Source of the DNA: Silene latifolia
Lineage: Eukaryota > Streptophyta > Magnoliopsida > Caryophyllales > Caryophyllaceae
Assembly (NCBI RefSeq): GCF_048544455.1
Contig: NC_133537.1
Coordinates: 71,581,634 to 71,645,633, forward strand
Direction of reading: 5' to 3'
Length of the DNA stretch: 64,000 bases
This document shows, one piece after another, positions 10,526 through 23,140 of this stretch. A program made the position numbers and the translations under genes. Numbering within the stretch: the first letter of the stretch is position 1; each line of letters opens with the position of its first letter. Below the pieces are notes generated by a model, which was given only the letters and a program-made list of their open reading frames with translations, was not told the origin of the DNA and did no database searches.

Positions 10526-11848
10526 TGGCTGTAAACAGTTTAAAAGTTTAGACAACATCATAATAAATGTCAAAAGTAAGTACTTAACATAATAATTTCA
10601 AAAAGAGGAAAACGCAAGGAAAATCGGAGGGGAATTTACGCAATAGGAGTTAAGTCAAATAGAAGTATAACGAAGCATTGCTTCAACGAGATTTACTTCA
10701 TCCAATGCAATTCGCTTGTCCTGACCCTCTCCATAGTAACGAAGTTCGTTGGAGTTAAATTTCAAATATTTGGTTAGTAGTTAGAAAGGTAAGACTACCC
10801 AGAGCAACCAATTATATATTACAAATAAAACACATAAGTCATCCACAACTAGTGATAAAACAAAAACTATGGGTTCTTAAAACTAGGTCGGTCTTTAGTA
10901 TTTCTACCCCTTTTACCCTTTTCCTTTTTCTTTTAGGTGATCTAGTCATCTTAACCTACGATCTTATAAAATAGTTGACTTGTTTCCATTAACCGGGGAG
11001 CATAAAATCTTAAAGGCAATATTAAAATATGGAGATTTTAACACCAACCAGAAAAACCATGCTCTGATACCAACTGTAACAACCCAGATTTTCAGGACCT
11101 TATTAAATAAGCCCCAAAAAGGAAACAGCGCAAGATAATTATAGATCCGAGTCATTACTACTTTCTACTAACTCAAATAAAACAAAACTACATCAGTTAT
11201 TACAATTGTTTCTAACAAAATTATATCAACTAAAATAATAGAAAGTTCTGGATCCCGTTTCTAAGCTCTCGGGTTCGGTTGAGTCAGTCTTCACTGTTCA
11301 GACGATTTATTTAGGAAAACAATTTATAGAAAGACAAACCGTCAGGTGGGTAAAATAAAAATTATCAGAAATATAAAGCATAAGATGATAATGCCATCAC
11401 ACACCAGATAAAAATTTCTTTTAACACATAGCCTTTGATAAAACAAAATAATTTTTTAAAAGCCGTATTATTTTATTGAAACTTTATCACGATATACCGG
11501 CCAATTACCGCACACGTTTCAGTTATATAACTAATAACTGAAACTTGTACGATAATCATATACCGCTAATCACGCCGATGCTAGGGGGCTTACATTATTA
11601 CCCCTACTTACCGTAGTGACATAAGCACGTTTAAAACAAAATTCGTCCACTCCTCTCCAAGGTCGAATGCCGGTACGTAAGGTTGTTACCCGCACCACGG
11701 ACTAATCACCACTCGGCTATTATCCCCTAAGCCTAACCACATATAGACCTTAGGAACCCGGATGCGATCCGCCTAACACGTATGAGACTGATCAGATCCC
11801 CACCTACAGTATGGCCACACTCTCGCCTACTCTCGAGTCTAAGGATAG
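10526..11848 (-). mobile_element. Third chromovirus-like element F: leader and LTR start
   Basis: Primer site TGGTATCAGAGC on the minus strand at 11061-11072, followed by an LTR whose plus-strand edge is TGTAACAACCC at 11075. 10526-11060 is noncoding leader; I found no gag in it. The LTR has an 11-bp inverted repeat, GTTTCAGTTAT...ATAACTGAAAC, at 11516-11544, in the same relative position as the palindromes of H and I. It is split by Copia B at 11849 and resumes at 20923. The junction with I near 10525 shows no clear target duplication. Confidence 0.7.
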
Positions 11849-13106
11849 TGAAGGAAATGTAGATTTATATTCATACTAACATACTCATATATGTTTAAAC
11901 TAATTTGTCATAAAATTAATAAAGGTCTTATGCATGCAAACTAATTAACAAAATAAAGAAGAAATCATCCTTACATTGTGATTTCGGTTCTAATGGGCAC
12001 AAAAGAAATCTCATTTTCTTTTGTTCCTGAGCTCTCCTTTTGGATGAACAAAAGATCCAAGTGTAGGATCTCTCCCAAGGAATAATACCCAAGGCTTACT
12101 CTTAATTAGAATTAATATTATATGAACTAGTACAATATTAATCTTGTGAAAAATGACTCAAAACTATTTGGTATTTTAGCTCTCTAAAACTGGTTAGAGG
12201 AGAGGGATTTTAGAAGATTTTTCTCTTTCAAAAACTTAAGAAGTTTGAATAATGAATAAATAGAATGATACCCACTTATGCATATAGTGTATATCAAAAT
12301 ATAAGACAAAAATCCTTTTTGTCTTTCCTAGGGTGAAACCGGGTAGGAGGGAAGAAAGGGGGAAGAGAAAGACCCAATGCATGCCCTTGTTTGCCTTCAC
12401 AATGCAAACTAGGGTTGCATGGCTAGGCTCTATAAAGAATGATTGTGTTTTCCACTTATTTAATCAACCATAATATTAGGCTAAACCAACTCTAATTTTC
12501 GGCACTTATGATAATATGGATTCCATATTATTTTTGTCAATTGTCAATATGTCACATGTCATATGTAACATAAATTTGTTATGTATTTTTAACATATTAA
12601 AAATCAACGTATTAATAAAATACGTCACATACAACAATTAACTTAGTAATTCATAATTACTTGTACCAAAATATTTCACCAATTTATAAATCGTATTTAT
12701 AATAATTCATTCATATTCAATTGTTTCCTTAAACAATAATTTCATCTGAGTAATGATACAATTCAATTACTCAGATCGTATCTCATTTAATCACATTTCG
12801 ATGTGATACGTAAATTTTACTTCCAAAATCATCCGTCAATTTTCAAGTAATTTAATTAACTCGTAACATTATACGATTAATTAAATGATCAATTTAGAGT
12901 GTTGCCCTATAGGTATGACCTAGGGGGTCAACTGATCACCACCGTCGCACGACAGTAATGTCAAACTCTAGTCAGCCAATCATTACCGATATATGTTGAC
13001 CTTGTTGTGAGTAAAAATACTTCCCAATTGTATTCTTTAAAATGAGATTTAATAATGATACTTAAATCATGTGATCGCACTATTGTTGAGGACACATTTC
13101 CCAACA
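11849..13106 (-). repeat. 3' LTR of Copia B
   Basis: Plus-strand edges TGAAGGAAATG and TTTCCCAACA; on the element strand TGTTGGG...CTTCA. Aligns with 19662-20917. Confidence 0.95.
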
Positions 13107-13870
13107 ATCTCCCACTTGTCCTCGACAAGTGTGCGTCACCAATTCTCTTGTCCTATTACTATCTCCCACTCAATGCAAGGTGTCTTTCAGGTCGTACTTG
13201 CAAGTGATCATATCGAGAGTGGTTTCCTCGATCTGGAGAATAACTGATTGACCGGACTTATCTATCATAGATACTTTCCGAGCGTGGCCACGCATTTCCA
13301 GTTTATTACTCCTCGAGTGGCCCTGAGATATTGTTATAACCCTGACTAGGGGTGGACAATTCCTATTGCACTCATTCCCTTCGACTAGCCACAGCCATCA
13401 TAACCCAAAATATGCCCATTTGACCCCATTTACGAAGGTCGTAGTAACACAAATCAAAGTTAATCTGAAACTGTGCCATCTTAGGCGAATAGTCTTTAGT
13501 CAAAAGAATCGACTCATTTGAATACTATAGTAGCTCTTGCCACGACCAGGCTATATAAATTACCAGAACTCTATAAGCGGTCATAAAGCCCGAAAAAATG
13601 TTCCTAACAGTCCGCCTATGTGATCGACTAGTCATCTCACATGACTCTATGGCACTTGAACTTGCCATCAATCGCATCACACTCTAGTCACTTCGAGACG
13701 TCACCTCATACAAGTGACTATGGGCAAATACTATGTTAATCCGTGTTCACTTTAACGGGGTTCAATTGTCACTACAACCCGTTTGGATGTAACAATGTAT
13801 AAATTAAAGATAAAAGACAAATGTGATTATGAACATGAACAAAAACAACACTTTTATTTCATTTCAAAAT
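13107..13870 (-). other. 3' noncoding region of Copia B with hairpin and polypurine tract
   Basis: Between RNase H and the LTR. A perfect 7-bp stem, CACTTGT-CCTCG-ACAAGTG (13113-13131), lies next to the polypurine tract (GTGGGAGAT on the element strand). A second GTGGGAGAT lies near 13162. The region shares blocks such as GGCCACTCGAGGAGT with elements A and C. No open frame of note. Confidence 0.8.
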
Positions 13871-16800
13871 CTAACAAAAACTTGTTACACGTTTAAGTCC
13901 CATGGACGTAACATGTCCATCATGCTTAGCCTGTGATAAAGGCTTGGTGAGTGGATCGGCTATGTTGTCATCCGCCCCAACCTTACAAATCGCAATTTCC
14001 TTTCTTTCAATGAAATCTCTTATTACATGATATTTTCTAAGTACATGTCTAGATCTATTACTAGACTTTGGCTCCTTAGCTTGGAAGATCGTCCCACTAT
14101 TATCACAATAGAGAGTGATGGGATCATTGGCGGTAGGTACTACTTTTAGACCTTCCGTGAATTGCCTGATCCAAACAGCTTCCTTAGCAGCTTCTGATGC
14201 TGCGATGTACTCAGCCTCCGTTGTAGAATCCGCGGTTACAGCTTCCTTGAAGCTTCTCCAGCTTACGGCACCACCATTGAGCATAAACACGAAACCAGCT
14301 TGTGATTTCAAGTCATCTCTATCTGTTTGAAAACTTGAGTCCGTGTATCCATTAACATGCAACATAGTGTCTCCTCCAAACACTAGGATAGAATCCTTAG
14401 TTCTTCTCAAGTACTTAAGGATGTTCTTGACTGCAATCCAGTGACTCTCACCTGGATTTCCTTGATATCTACTCGTCATGCTCAAGGCATACGAGACATC
14501 AGGACGTGTGCATATCATGGCATACATGATTGATCCAACAGCGGAAGCATAAGGGATCAACTTCATGCGTTCAACATCATGGGGTTCGGAGGGACATTGA
14601 GTCTTGCTCAATATCGTCCCGGTTATCATAGGTACTAAACCCCTTTTGGATTTGTCCATGTTGAACCGTCGAAGAATCTTATCAACATAAGACTCTTGAC
14701 TTAGTGCCAATATCCTCTTGGATCTATCTCTATGGATCCGGATACCTAATATGCGTTGTGCCTCTCCTAAATCCTTCATTTAGAAGTGGTTAACTAACCA
14801 CTTCTTAACAGAAGACAACATTGGAATATCATTTCCAATGAGTAGTATGTCATCGACATACAAGATTAGGAACACAACATTGCTCCCACTGAATTTCATG
14901 TATAAACATGGTTCCTCAACACTTCGAGTGAAACCATTTTCCTTTATAACATGATTGAATCGATGATTCCAACTTCTAGATGCTTGCTTAAGACCATAAA
15001 TAGATCTCTTAAGCTTGCACACCTTGTTAGGATTTTTAGAATCAACAAAACCATCGGGTTGTATCATGTACACCTCCTCTTCTAAATGCCCATTTAGAAA
15101 AGCGGTTTTGACATCCATTTGCCATATTTCATAGTCATGAAATGTGGCAATCTCTAACAAAATCCATATGGATCTTAACATGGCTACGGGGGCGAAGGTC
15201 TCATCATAATGGAGACCTTGGACTTGGGTAAATCCTTTTGCCACTAGCCTAGCTTTGTAGACATCATCATGTCCTTCTACGCCATTCTTGATTTTGAATA
15301 TCCATTTGCATTGAAGGGGTCTTGCCCCTTTAGGCAAATCTACCAAGTCCCAAACTTGGTTTTCATGCATAGAATCCATTTCTGACTTCATGGCTTCAAG
15401 CCATAAGGAGGAATTTGGACTAGAGATTGCAGCCTTGTAGGTGGCGGGCTCGTCACTTTCCATAAGTAACACATCGAGTGTTCCATCTTCCTCGATAAGT
15501 CCCACATATCGATCGGGATGGCGAATTACTCGACCCGTCCTTCTTAGTGGAGGAGGTACAACCGCATTAGACGACGAAGGAACTTCTTCTTGCGTCTCTA
15601 CTTCGGTTTGTGGCTCTTGAACTTCATCAAGTTCAAAATTTCTCCCACTCTGTCTCTTAGAAATAAATTCTCTTTCTAAGAAGACAGCCTCACAAGACAC
15701 AAACACTTTGTTATCTTGAGGTTTGTAGAAGTCGTATCCTCGAGAGGTCGAGGGGTAACCTATAAAGATGCATTTTTCGGATCTTGGGGCAAGCTTGTTG
15801 TCGTTCTTAGTTTTGACATAAGCATCACATCCCCAAATCTTCATGTAGGATATATTGGGGATTTTTCCCGTCCACATCTCATATGGAGTCTTTTCGGTGG
15901 ACTTAGTGGGACTATTGTTCAAATATCGAATTGCGGTTTGAATCGCAAATCCCCAAAACGAGTTCGGTAACTCGGTTTGACTCATCATGGAGCGAACCAT
16001 ATCAAGTAGGGTTCGATTCCTCCTTTCGGCAACACCATTGAGTTGTGGTGTTCCGGGTGGAGTAAGTTGTGATATAATACCACAACCTTTCAAGTGTGAA
16101 TCAAATTCAAGGCTAAGGTATTCACCACCACGATCGGATCGTAGTGCCTTAATCCTTTTGTTCAATTGGTTCTCTACTTCGTTTTGAAACTCTTTGAATT
16201 TCCCAAACGCTTCACTCTTGTGCTTCATTAAATAGACATACCCATGTCTACTCAAGTCGTCGGTGAAAGTTATAAAGTAGTCATAATTTCCACGAGCGGT
16301 GATACTCATTGGGCCACATACATCGGTGTGTATGAGTCCCAATAGTTCACTAGCTCGTGTCCCTTTACCACTAAAAGGATTACGAGTCATTTTGCCAAGT
16401 AGGCAATATTCGCATGTACCATATGATTGATAATCAAATGGTGTAATCACATTAGTTGAAATTAATCTCTTGATGCGATTCTCGTTTATGTGACCTAATC
16501 GACAATGCCAAATGAACGCTTCACTTGGGTCACTTGTTTTGAGTTTCTTTGATTGAATGTTATAAATATCATTAGTCGGATTTGAGGTCTCTAAAATGTA
16601 AATGCCATTGATAGAGGAAGCTTGGCCTATAACCAAGTCGTTCCTAGAAATAGTACAACGATTGTTCTTAATGACAAAACAAAAATCGTCCATGTCTAGC
16701 ATGGCGATTGAAATAATGTTTTTAGAGAGTGTAGGCACCTAAAAACAATTATGCAAATACAACTCAAATCCATTAGGCAAAGCAAAAACATAAGTTCCTT

Positions 16801-17422
16801 TGGATTCGGCCGCTACCCGAGCTCCATTTCCAAGGCGTAGATCCACATCTCCCTTGCTAAGCCTCTCCACATCTCTTAAACCCTGTAAATGATTACAAAG
16901 GTGAGAACCACAACCGGTATCTAGTACCCATGTCGTAGTGGAAGTATAATTTATATCAATAACATAAATTTCTTTAGGAATTGTACCTTAGGGAGTAATG
17001 AGTCCTTCCCTTATATTTCGCAAATATACGGGACAATTCCTAAGCCAATGTCCCATGCCATAGCAATAATGGCACTCATCATTAACTTGCTTGAAGTTTT
17101 TGATTTTCTTTCCTTTCTTCTTGAACCTTTTGCCCTTAGAAGCAAGAGCTTGATTGCTTGAGCTCCCACTAGCTTTGGCATCTTTATCTTCCAGAGACAA
17201 AGACCCTATAGATTGTATGAGGTAGTCTTCCTGAGACGGACTCACACGAGGTCTAGTAGTAGTAGGTGGTTTAGAAGAAGTGATGAAGTTAAGGTTTCCA
17301 TCCGAACCTATCCCGAAATGAAGTTCTCTAGTAGTATCGAAATCATTGTTGGAGCATACGTCGTCAAGAACATTGTGATAAGATTCAATAGTTATTGGTG
17401 CGGTAGCATTTGATGGATTCAT
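13871..17422 (-). pseudogene. Copia B polyprotein (gag tail-protease-integrase-RT-RNase H), three stops
   Basis: One frame throughout, from 17422 to 13871. In order: the Gag C-part with a zinc knuckle CHYCYGMGHWLRNC (near 17080-17040); the protease with WVLDTGCGSHLCNH near 16930; the GAG-pre-integrase HHCC element (WHCRLGHI...GTCEYCLLGKM); the integrase DDE (HTDVCGPM, FTDDLS, NGVAERRNRTLLD); RT with the YVDD box (VFLILYVDDILLIGND); and RNase H ending ADPLTKPLSQAKHDGHV. Three in-frame stops break it: 16988-16990 between Gag and protease, about 16739-16741 at the protease end, and 14780-14782 in RT. Each looks like a single-base change. The capsid core expected before the zinc knuckle (present in element C) is absent: only about 100 residues of unrelated, Ser/Thr-rich sequence precede it. 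Confidence 0.94.
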
Positions 17423-19647
17423 TGTAAAGAACTACAAATATGGAGGAAAAGGAAATATTAACATTTGTCTTTTTAAATCATACTTGCAAATTAACAAGAT
17501 ATGAACATTTATATAGTGACCTCTACCCAACTATAATAAATGATTCCAAGACCCAAATTCATATCGACTTAGGCACGGTAGGGCCGATTCATCCTTTATC
17601 AATATAACTCGGTGGATTAACGTTTAATCGATTCTACTTTCAGAACTCTAGGTCGATAATTTTACATTTAACAATTATCTTTAGCCCAAAACACATTCGA
17701 CAAGGGCACGGTAGGGCCGATACATCCCTTATCAAAAACTTTTGTTGAGTTCAATCCAAATTTCGAATAAATGTGTCCATGATCCAAATCCATATCAACT
17801 TGGGCATGGTAGGGCCGATTCATCCCTTGTCAACATGAATTCGGTGGATTAACATTCATCACCCACTTCCCCTACGTAACAAGGTTTGTACCCCGGTAGG
17901 GCCGAGTGCACTCCCTCGCGAAATAGGTTTTCATGGTTTCTACTATTTGGTAAGGCTATGTCTCAATTAATTGTTTTAGCGAGAGGTCATGTCAATTTAT
18001 TATCTATCACGTTTTAAGTGAACTAAAGCGGTGAACTACGATAATTCTAATTGACACGGTCGATAAACTCGATAAAATAAGGATGCATGTTTTAGTTATG
18101 GCGATTTAGCGATGCATGCGACATAAAATAAAATGCAAGCATAAAAATAAATAAATCCTAGTATGGCCTTTCCTAAAATAGAAAAACTATTTAACTATTA
18201 CAAATTCGGAAACCAACTCCATTGGTCCCTTGAACTTCGGTTGTGGCACGCATCTCGAGGTAACACCGTCTTTATGTATCGCCATTCTTGAAGAAATCCG
18301 TCTTTGGGAACTCCGGAATGAATAAAATTACATAATAAATTACATAATTTCCTATTATACATTTGTAACTAAAATAAAATAAATCTATTAAATTACAAAA
18401 CGGTGATACGAGATCACAATAAAATTACAACCGAATCGATATTCCCATACATTTCGGGAAATACCAATTAAATCTAAGGCCATACTAAGTAAAATTACAT
18501 AATTCAAAAATTACATAAATTAAAATTATGACAATCATAAAGAAAAATGCAGCATTATAATATGTATGAACATGCTCAATTTTATGCTAAATCGCCTTTA
18601 ATTAGCCAATATCGTATATTACTCGGTTTTTACGGATTTGCTTGATTTCAACATTTTTATAACCACAAAAATACATAAACTCATATTTATGCATAAGTTA
18701 ATTACCCTATCCTCTTAGGACTCAAAATTTAGTCTTCACTAATAATTTGACCATAATTAACCCATATTTTATAAAATTGTTCATAAATGGACCAAAAATT
18801 ACAAAAATAAGCTATAAACTTCAAATAAATCACAAAATTTCAAATAAATTTGAAATTTGAAATTTAAACTCATGAAAATTCTGGAAAAATACCATGACAC
18901 TCATAATGTTCAAAATTTTAGGTTAAAAATTTCGAAATTTTTCCGGAAAAACAATGTTGCGGTTTATCGATTTTTATAAAATAATCACAAAAACATGGAA
19001 AAATTATATTCATTAACTTTTAAATTTTATATCTGAAAAAGATAATAAAAGGCAACATTAGATGTTTTTCCTAAGTCATAGATTATGATTTATCAATTTT
19101 TCACTAATAATGTCACTATTTATGCTATTTTTCTTCAAAAATCCATAAATCATTCAAAAGACTTCTTTATAGTCAATTATTTTACACACATCTTGTAAAA
19201 TTGCATGTGACAACATATTAATTTTCTATGACCAGATTCGAAATTTAACTCATATTAACCTATTTTTCACTTAAATCCGAATTTAATAATGAAAAATCCA
19301 TTTTTCGAGCATAACAAGTCCAAAAATTATGAAAATTTACAGGTTATCTCAAAATAATATATGTGACAACATATCCAAAAATCAACTAAAAATTCGAAGT
19401 ATAGCTAATTTTAGACCGAAAATGACATTTTTACTCATAAAATATATTTAAATGCCATTATTGTATAATATGAACAATAAAATTCCGTAAAATTAACCAA
19501 AATATCCTAAAATATTTTAGGACCAGAAATATTAACATGCATGAATTAATTTCGTGATATATCATAATAACACAAATTTTACAAGTTTTATATGGTATTC
19601 TTATAACTCGGAAAAACTTTTAACCGATTTGCATGCAAACAACCTTG
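17423..19647 (-). other. Long AT-rich leader of Copia B
   Basis: 2.2 kb with no open frame of interest between primer site and gag remnant. The gag-proximal 350 bp carry a degenerate repeat (see 17571-17920). The rest is AT-rich with many short direct repeats such as 'aaaattatgaaaat'. It probably replaces the missing gag capsid region. Confidence 0.75.
17571..17920 (-). repeat. Degenerate repeat with GGCACGGTAGGGCCGAT core
   Basis: Four copies of a (G)GCA(C/T)GGTAGGGCCGA core near 17572, 17705, 17805 and 17893. The first three are followed by 'ttcatcc..t.tcaa', and two continue into 'ctcggtggattaac'. Spacing is irregular (about 80-130 bp). Confidence 0.8.
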
Positions 19648-19659
19648 GCTCTGATACCA
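19648..19659 (-). promoter_or_regulatory. tRNA-Met primer binding site of Copia B
   Basis: On the minus strand TGGTATCAGAGC, two bases inside the 5' LTR edge at 19662. Confidence 0.93.
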
Positions 19660-19661
19660 AT

Positions 19662-20917
19662 TGAAGGAAATGTAGATTTATATACATACTAACATACTCA
19701 TATATGTTTAAACTAATTTGTCATAAAATTAATAAAGGTCTTATGCATGCAAACTAATTAACAAAATAAAGTAGAAATCATCCTTACATTGTGATTTCGG
19801 TTCTAATTGGCACAAAAGAAATCTCCTTTTCTTTTGTTCTTGAGCTCTCCTTTTGGATGAACAAAAGATCCAAGTGTAGGATCTCTCCCAAGGAATAATA
19901 CCCAAAGCTTACTCTTAATTAGAATTAATATTATATGAACTAGTACACTATTAATCTTGTGAAAAATGACTCAAAACTATTTGGTATTTTAGCTCTCTAA
20001 AACCGGTTAGAGGAGAGGGATTTTGGAGGATTTTTCTCTTTCAAAAACTTAAGAAGTTTGAATAATGAATAAATAGAATGATACCCACTTATGCATATAG
20101 TGTATATCAAAATATAAGACAAAAACCCTTTTTGTCTTTCCTAGGGTGAAACCGGGTAGGAGGGAAGAAAGGGGGAAGAGAAAGACCCAATGCGTGCCCT
20201 TGTTTGCCTTCACAATGCAAACTAGGGTTGCATGGCTAGGCTCTATAAAGAATGATTGTGTTTTCCACTTATTTAATCAACCATAATATTAGCCTAAACC
20301 ACCTCCAATTTTCGGCACTTATGATAATATGGATTCCATATTATTTTTATCAATTGTCAATATGTCACATGTCATATGTAACATAAATTTGTTATGTATT
20401 TTTAACATATTAAAAATCAACGTATTAATAAAATACGTCACATACAACAATTAACTTAGTAATTCATAATTACTTGTACCAAAATATTTCACCAATTTAT
20501 AAATCGTATTTATAATAATTCATTCATATTCAATTGTTTCCTTAAACAATAATTTCATCTGAGTAATGATACAATTCAATTACTCAGACCGTATCTCATT
20601 TAATCACATTTCGATGTGATACGTAAATTTTACTTCCAAAATCATTCGGATGAATTTTCAAGTAATTTAATTAACTCGTAACATTATACGATTAATTAAA
20701 TGATCAATTTAGAGTGTTGCCCTATAGGTATGACCTAGGGGGTCAACTGATCACCACCGTCGCACGACAGTAATGTCAAACTCTAGTCAGCCAATCATTA
20801 CCGATATATGTTGACCGATTGTGAAAAATACTTCCCAATTGTATTCTTTAAAATGAGATTTAATAATGATACTTAAATCATGTGATCGCACTATTGTTGA
20901 GGACACATTTCCCAACA
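19662..20917 (-). repeat. 5' LTR of Copia B
   Basis: 1256 bp; plus-strand edges TGAAGGAAATG...CCCAACA. Followed by target duplication GATAG. Confidence 0.95.
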
Positions 20918-20922
20918 GATAG

Positions 20923-21371
20923 GGCCACCAAAGACCCTTCGTAAGCAGCAGACAATTTTATAAGGTTAAGTTAATTGCTATTCTTCCATGTCACTACGTT
21001 TACAATAGTAATATCATGCTTTTCCGCTCAATGAGCTTTCAAATTCAATCCATAAAATGCCCAAGAAAATATGAAATATTTCGAAATTCATTTTTATAAA
21101 CGTTGTGTTAACATTCTAATTTCCAATCGGATTTCTTTCCTTAACAAAAGTTTTATCGAAACCAAATAGCACATATTCAATCATTGGTCGTCTTATTGGG
21201 TTTATCCTTAATTATAAGCCGGGACTTCGTTGTCGAACTGGGTTAGTAATACAAGTGAAATACCAGATTATCAAACCTAATGTAATCAATTCAAACTAAC
21301 GGACGCTTTTAGACCCTTGGTAGTTAATTGATTAAGAATCGCTTCCTAGTTCAATTTTTTACTAGCCCACT
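20923..21371 (-). mobile_element. Continuation of the element F LTR (end not located)
   Basis: Directly continues the sequence broken by Copia B at 11848. I could not find a clear LTR end (expected plus-strand ...CA), so the right limit is a guess; the next feature is a DNA transposon target site at 21372. No open frame. Confidence 0.5.
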
Positions 21372-22068
21372 TTATACAACGTATTTGCTAAATCCTACAC
21401 ACTAATTTACTTAATCCTACACATTATGCCTCTTTTTTTCCCATATTACCCTTCACTTTAAAAAAAATCCTAAATGCCCCAAATCCCAACCCCGACAAAT
21501 CCCTGCCTACCCTCCCCCTCCCTAGCGCCGACCAACTCCACCACCACCGCGCCGTCTAACCCATATCCACCGCCAATTAAACCTCTTCCCCGCTCATCAC
21601 CCACAAACGTCGTCGACCTAACCACTTAACCGTCGCCGTCTACCCAATCCCTAACTGTCACCGTCGACCTTCCTCTACACCGTTATCAGTTTTCTAGTGG
21701 GGCGGCTTGAGGGGCGGTATCCTAGTGTATAGAAGGGTTGAGTGTGTCGTCCTTGTGCAAGGAAGGGTTGTGGCGGCGTCGATTGCACGGAGGGGTAGTG
21801 CCGGCGTCGACTGGTAGTGTCACAAGCGTACGGGTTAGCGCGGGGATGGGTATGAGGAGAGATGGTCGTTGGCGGTTGAGGGTGGTGAGGGAGGATGCCG
21901 GAGCAGGGAGTGTGATCGGCGACTCTGCCGGTGAAATTGATTTATTAGGGCTTTTCATTTCTCTTGTTTCTCTCTCTGGTTTCACTCTTGTTAGGGGTTG
22001 AGAAATGAGAAGGTTATATTCAGAATTAGGGGTAAAAGTGTGCGGGATTTAGCATGTCCCTTATACAA
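21372..22068. mobile_element. Non-autonomous terminal-inverted-repeat DNA transposon, 681 bp
   Basis: The element spans 21380-22060, between 8-bp direct repeats TTATACAA (21372-21379 and 22061-22068). Its ends are inverted: left ...TGCTAAATCCTACACAC, right end read in reverse ...TGCTAAATCCCGCACAC. The 8-bp duplication fits hAT elements, while the terminal sequence could also be Mutator-like (usually 9 bp). The core (21480-21930) is unusually GC-rich for this region and is open for 87 codons on each strand, low-complexity in both; I do not think either is a gene. It may be captured host sequence. Confidence 0.72.
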
Positions 22069-22296
22069 TTGACACTATTAAATAAATACTCCAAGCAAAG
22101 AAAATTTGATCAAAAGTGGAAAGTGACTTGGTTTAAAATTCCGATTTGGTACTATTTTTATACTAGATAAATAATAAGGAGATTAAAGAATTCGGTGTTA
22201 ATTAGGAAACTAATTTCAAGTAAAAATTATAAGTCCTTGAAAATCTGACTCAAAAACGTCTCCATTAGAATAACATCACAAAAACTCCGGAGAGAC

Positions 22297-22324
22297 GGTC
22301 TCTCAATAGCGTTATTGAGAGACC
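22297..22324. repeat. Perfect 12-bp stem hairpin in a GAGACGGT-type MITE fragment
   Basis: GGTCTCTCAATA-GCGT-TATTGAGAGACC. A second GAGACGGTATCTCATAAGACC, in direct orientation, lies at about 22397-22417. Together they look like a short foldback MITE; its ends are unclear. Confidence 0.65.
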
Positions 22325-22930
22325 TCTCATATGATGGGGCGAGGGACCTATTAAATTTCTTTTTTCTCTATTATGTCTCCCACTAAATTAGTGAGAGACG
22401 GTATCTCATAAGACCTAATGGAATAACATGTCTTGATTAAACTGGACTCGCGAGAACATTTTGGGGAAAAAACTCGTTTTAATCACATCATTTTATGAGA
22501 TACAAACATAATTGTCATTGAATTGTGACTCATACGTTCTCCAAGTTGGACTAACGATATCGAGTGTCAGGCCTAATACAATTGCCTTGGTTCTAAATTC
22601 TACTTTACTCGTAAAAATAAACTAGGTATTTAATATTGCATTTTTGGGGTATCGTTGGTCAAGTCTCGCAAACAATAGTTAAATTACATACATTTCCTAT
22701 TAAATAAAATAAATAAATAAAACAAAAACTAAATTATATGACCAGATAATAATACAATTACTCAATTAAATAAGAATATAACCTGTGTAATTAGGATAGG
22801 AAATTCGCAAAATTTGATATCTAAATATAATATTAATAATTTACTCCAAAAGTTGTATCCGAATTTTCTTGTTTGGCACTAAGTGTCTCCACCAAACTTT
22901 TTATTTCTTAAAAGAGAATATTTCCAAAAG

Positions 22931-22931
<1 letters not shown>

Positions 22932-22993
<62 letters not shown>

Positions 22994-22994
22994 T
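22932..22994. repeat. (TTA)n microsatellite
   Basis: About 20 uninterrupted TTA/ATT units. Confidence 0.97.
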
Positions 22995-23140
22995 TACACA
23001 ATAATAATATAATACTAACTTAATAACAATAATTTAGATTAAAAGTCTGCAAATCAAACCCCTCTTGACAATAAGGCCATTCGGCCATCATTAGGAGTAG
23101 GCCAAAATGTTCCAATCTCGGATTGTAATTCATTAAACAT

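Larger units (their letters stand above)
11849..20917 (-). mobile_element. Full-length Ty1/Copia LTR retrotransposon B
   Basis: 9069 bp, with LTRs of 1258 and 1256 bp and a perfect 5-bp target duplication, GATAG, at 11844-11848 and 20918-20922. A primer site lies at 19648-19659, the polyprotein is in order protease-integrase-RT-RNase H, and there is a polypurine tract next to the left LTR. The two LTRs differ at roughly 20 sites by eye. It is inserted in the LTR of F. The capsid part of gag is missing and the reading frame has three stops, so it is not autonomous today. Confidence 0.95.

Noticed and set aside
21722..22001. Overlapping 87-codon frames on both strands
   Set aside because: Both are low-complexity and lie within the GC-rich core of a small transposon; no evidence for either being translated.
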